This document shows positions 34,298 to 34,459 of a stretch of DNA of 34,459 nucleotides, piece after piece. This stretch comes from Candidatus Nitromaritima sp. SCGC AAA288-L16 (GTDB lineage: Bacteria > Nitrospinota > Nitrospinia > Nitrospinales > VA-1), in contig AQTY01000021.1 in assembly GCA_000372225.1 (NCBI GenBank), positions 1 to 34,459 on the forward strand, given 5' to 3'. How positions within the stretch are numbered: the first letter of the stretch is position 1; the number at the start of each line of letters is the position of its first letter. The notes below the pieces were generated by a model. That model was not told where the DNA came from and made no database searches. It saw only the letters and a list, made by a program, of their open reading frames with translations. The translations under genes and the position numbers were made by a program.

Positions 34298-34459
34298 ATG
34301 ACTACCAAGAAAAAATCAACTAAACGTAAAATAACTTCCAAAAAAAAAGCACCTGGTAAAAAAGGGACAAAGGCCGTTAAAAAGAAAACGTCCTCTAAAG
34401 CAAAAGCTCGAAAAAATGTAAAAGCAAAAACAAAGGTAAAAACAAAGCCAAAAACAAAA
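34298..34459 (+). CDS. lysine-rich histone-H1-like DNA-binding protein, 5' part only
   Basis: The first 54 codons are present and the frame runs off the window end. More than half the residues are Lys or Arg, with Ala, Thr, Ser and Pro between (MTTKKKSTKRKITSKKKAPG and further KxKxK repeats). This is the composition of bacterial histone-H1-like proteins (HC1/HC2, AlgP, BpH1 types), which bind DNA non-specifically and condense it. GAGGGAA lies upstream of the ATG. The total length and any C-terminal domain cannot be seen. Confidence 0.7.
   Translation, partial: MTTKKKSTKRKITSKKKAPGKKGTKAVKKKTSSKAKARKNVKAKTKVKTKPKTK

Noticed and set aside
1..34459. tRNA, rRNA, CRISPR array, insertion sequence or prophage
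   Set aside because: No cloverleaf with a T-loop consensus, no rRNA signature, no spaced direct repeats and no transposase or phage gene was seen by eye.

Overview
The window (34.5 kb, AT-rich to moderate GC) reads as a chromosomal stretch of a Gram-negative, free-living and probably chemolithotrophic bacterium. Exported c-type cytochromes, cupredoxins and a giant multicopper oxidase sit among ordinary housekeeping genes. A triheme cytochrome with an ethylbenzene-dehydrogenase-type (NxrC-like) heme domain, together with ferredoxin-type siroheme reductase and APS reductase, would fit a Nitrospinota-like nitrite oxidiser. That assignment is inference; no rRNA or marker gene in the window proves it. 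I saw no tRNA, rRNA, CRISPR array, insertion sequence or prophage gene.

Layout. 0-3 kb: a small edge ORF, a DUF465 protein, a geranylgeranyl-reductase-family flavoprotein, a membrane protein and an isoprenylcysteine-methyltransferase-like protein. 3.2-9.4 kb: a same-strand run of siroheme nitrite/sulfite reductase fused to a TusA-like domain, yicC, gmk, hisC and mltG. Directly after mltG lies a promoter followed by a long rod-like inverted structure that I read as a candidate non-coding RNA (about 9404-9518). 9.6-11.3 kb: a secreted Rap1a-like protein, a two-TM protein and a TlpA-like redoxin.

11.6-24.3 kb is the accessory core. Two exported cupredoxin/CNA-B-like proteins and a triheme NxrC-like cytochrome form an apparent + strand operon. 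It converges on - strand genes for a second triheme cytochrome, a third cupredoxin paralogue, a 1643-residue six-domain multicopper oxidase and an HtrA protease. Two strong intrinsic terminators separate the - strand units. All of these proteins appear exported, which suggests a periplasmic or cell-surface copper/heme electron-transfer module. Its substrate is unknown; Mn(II) or another metal is a reasonable guess from the oxidase's size and permuted copper motifs.

24.7-34.5 kb: assimilatory APS reductase (cysH, complementing a sulfite reductase role for the siroheme enzyme), a gene-poor 0.8 kb stretch with a possible decayed membrane-protein gene, an overlapping HD-hydrolase/sirtuin pair, a DUF1566 exported protein, a small unknown protein, thiL, two tandem CNNM/CorC-type membrane proteins, a DjlA-like TerB/J-domain protein, a Dabb-family protein, and the start of a lysine-rich histone-H1-like protein cut by the window end.
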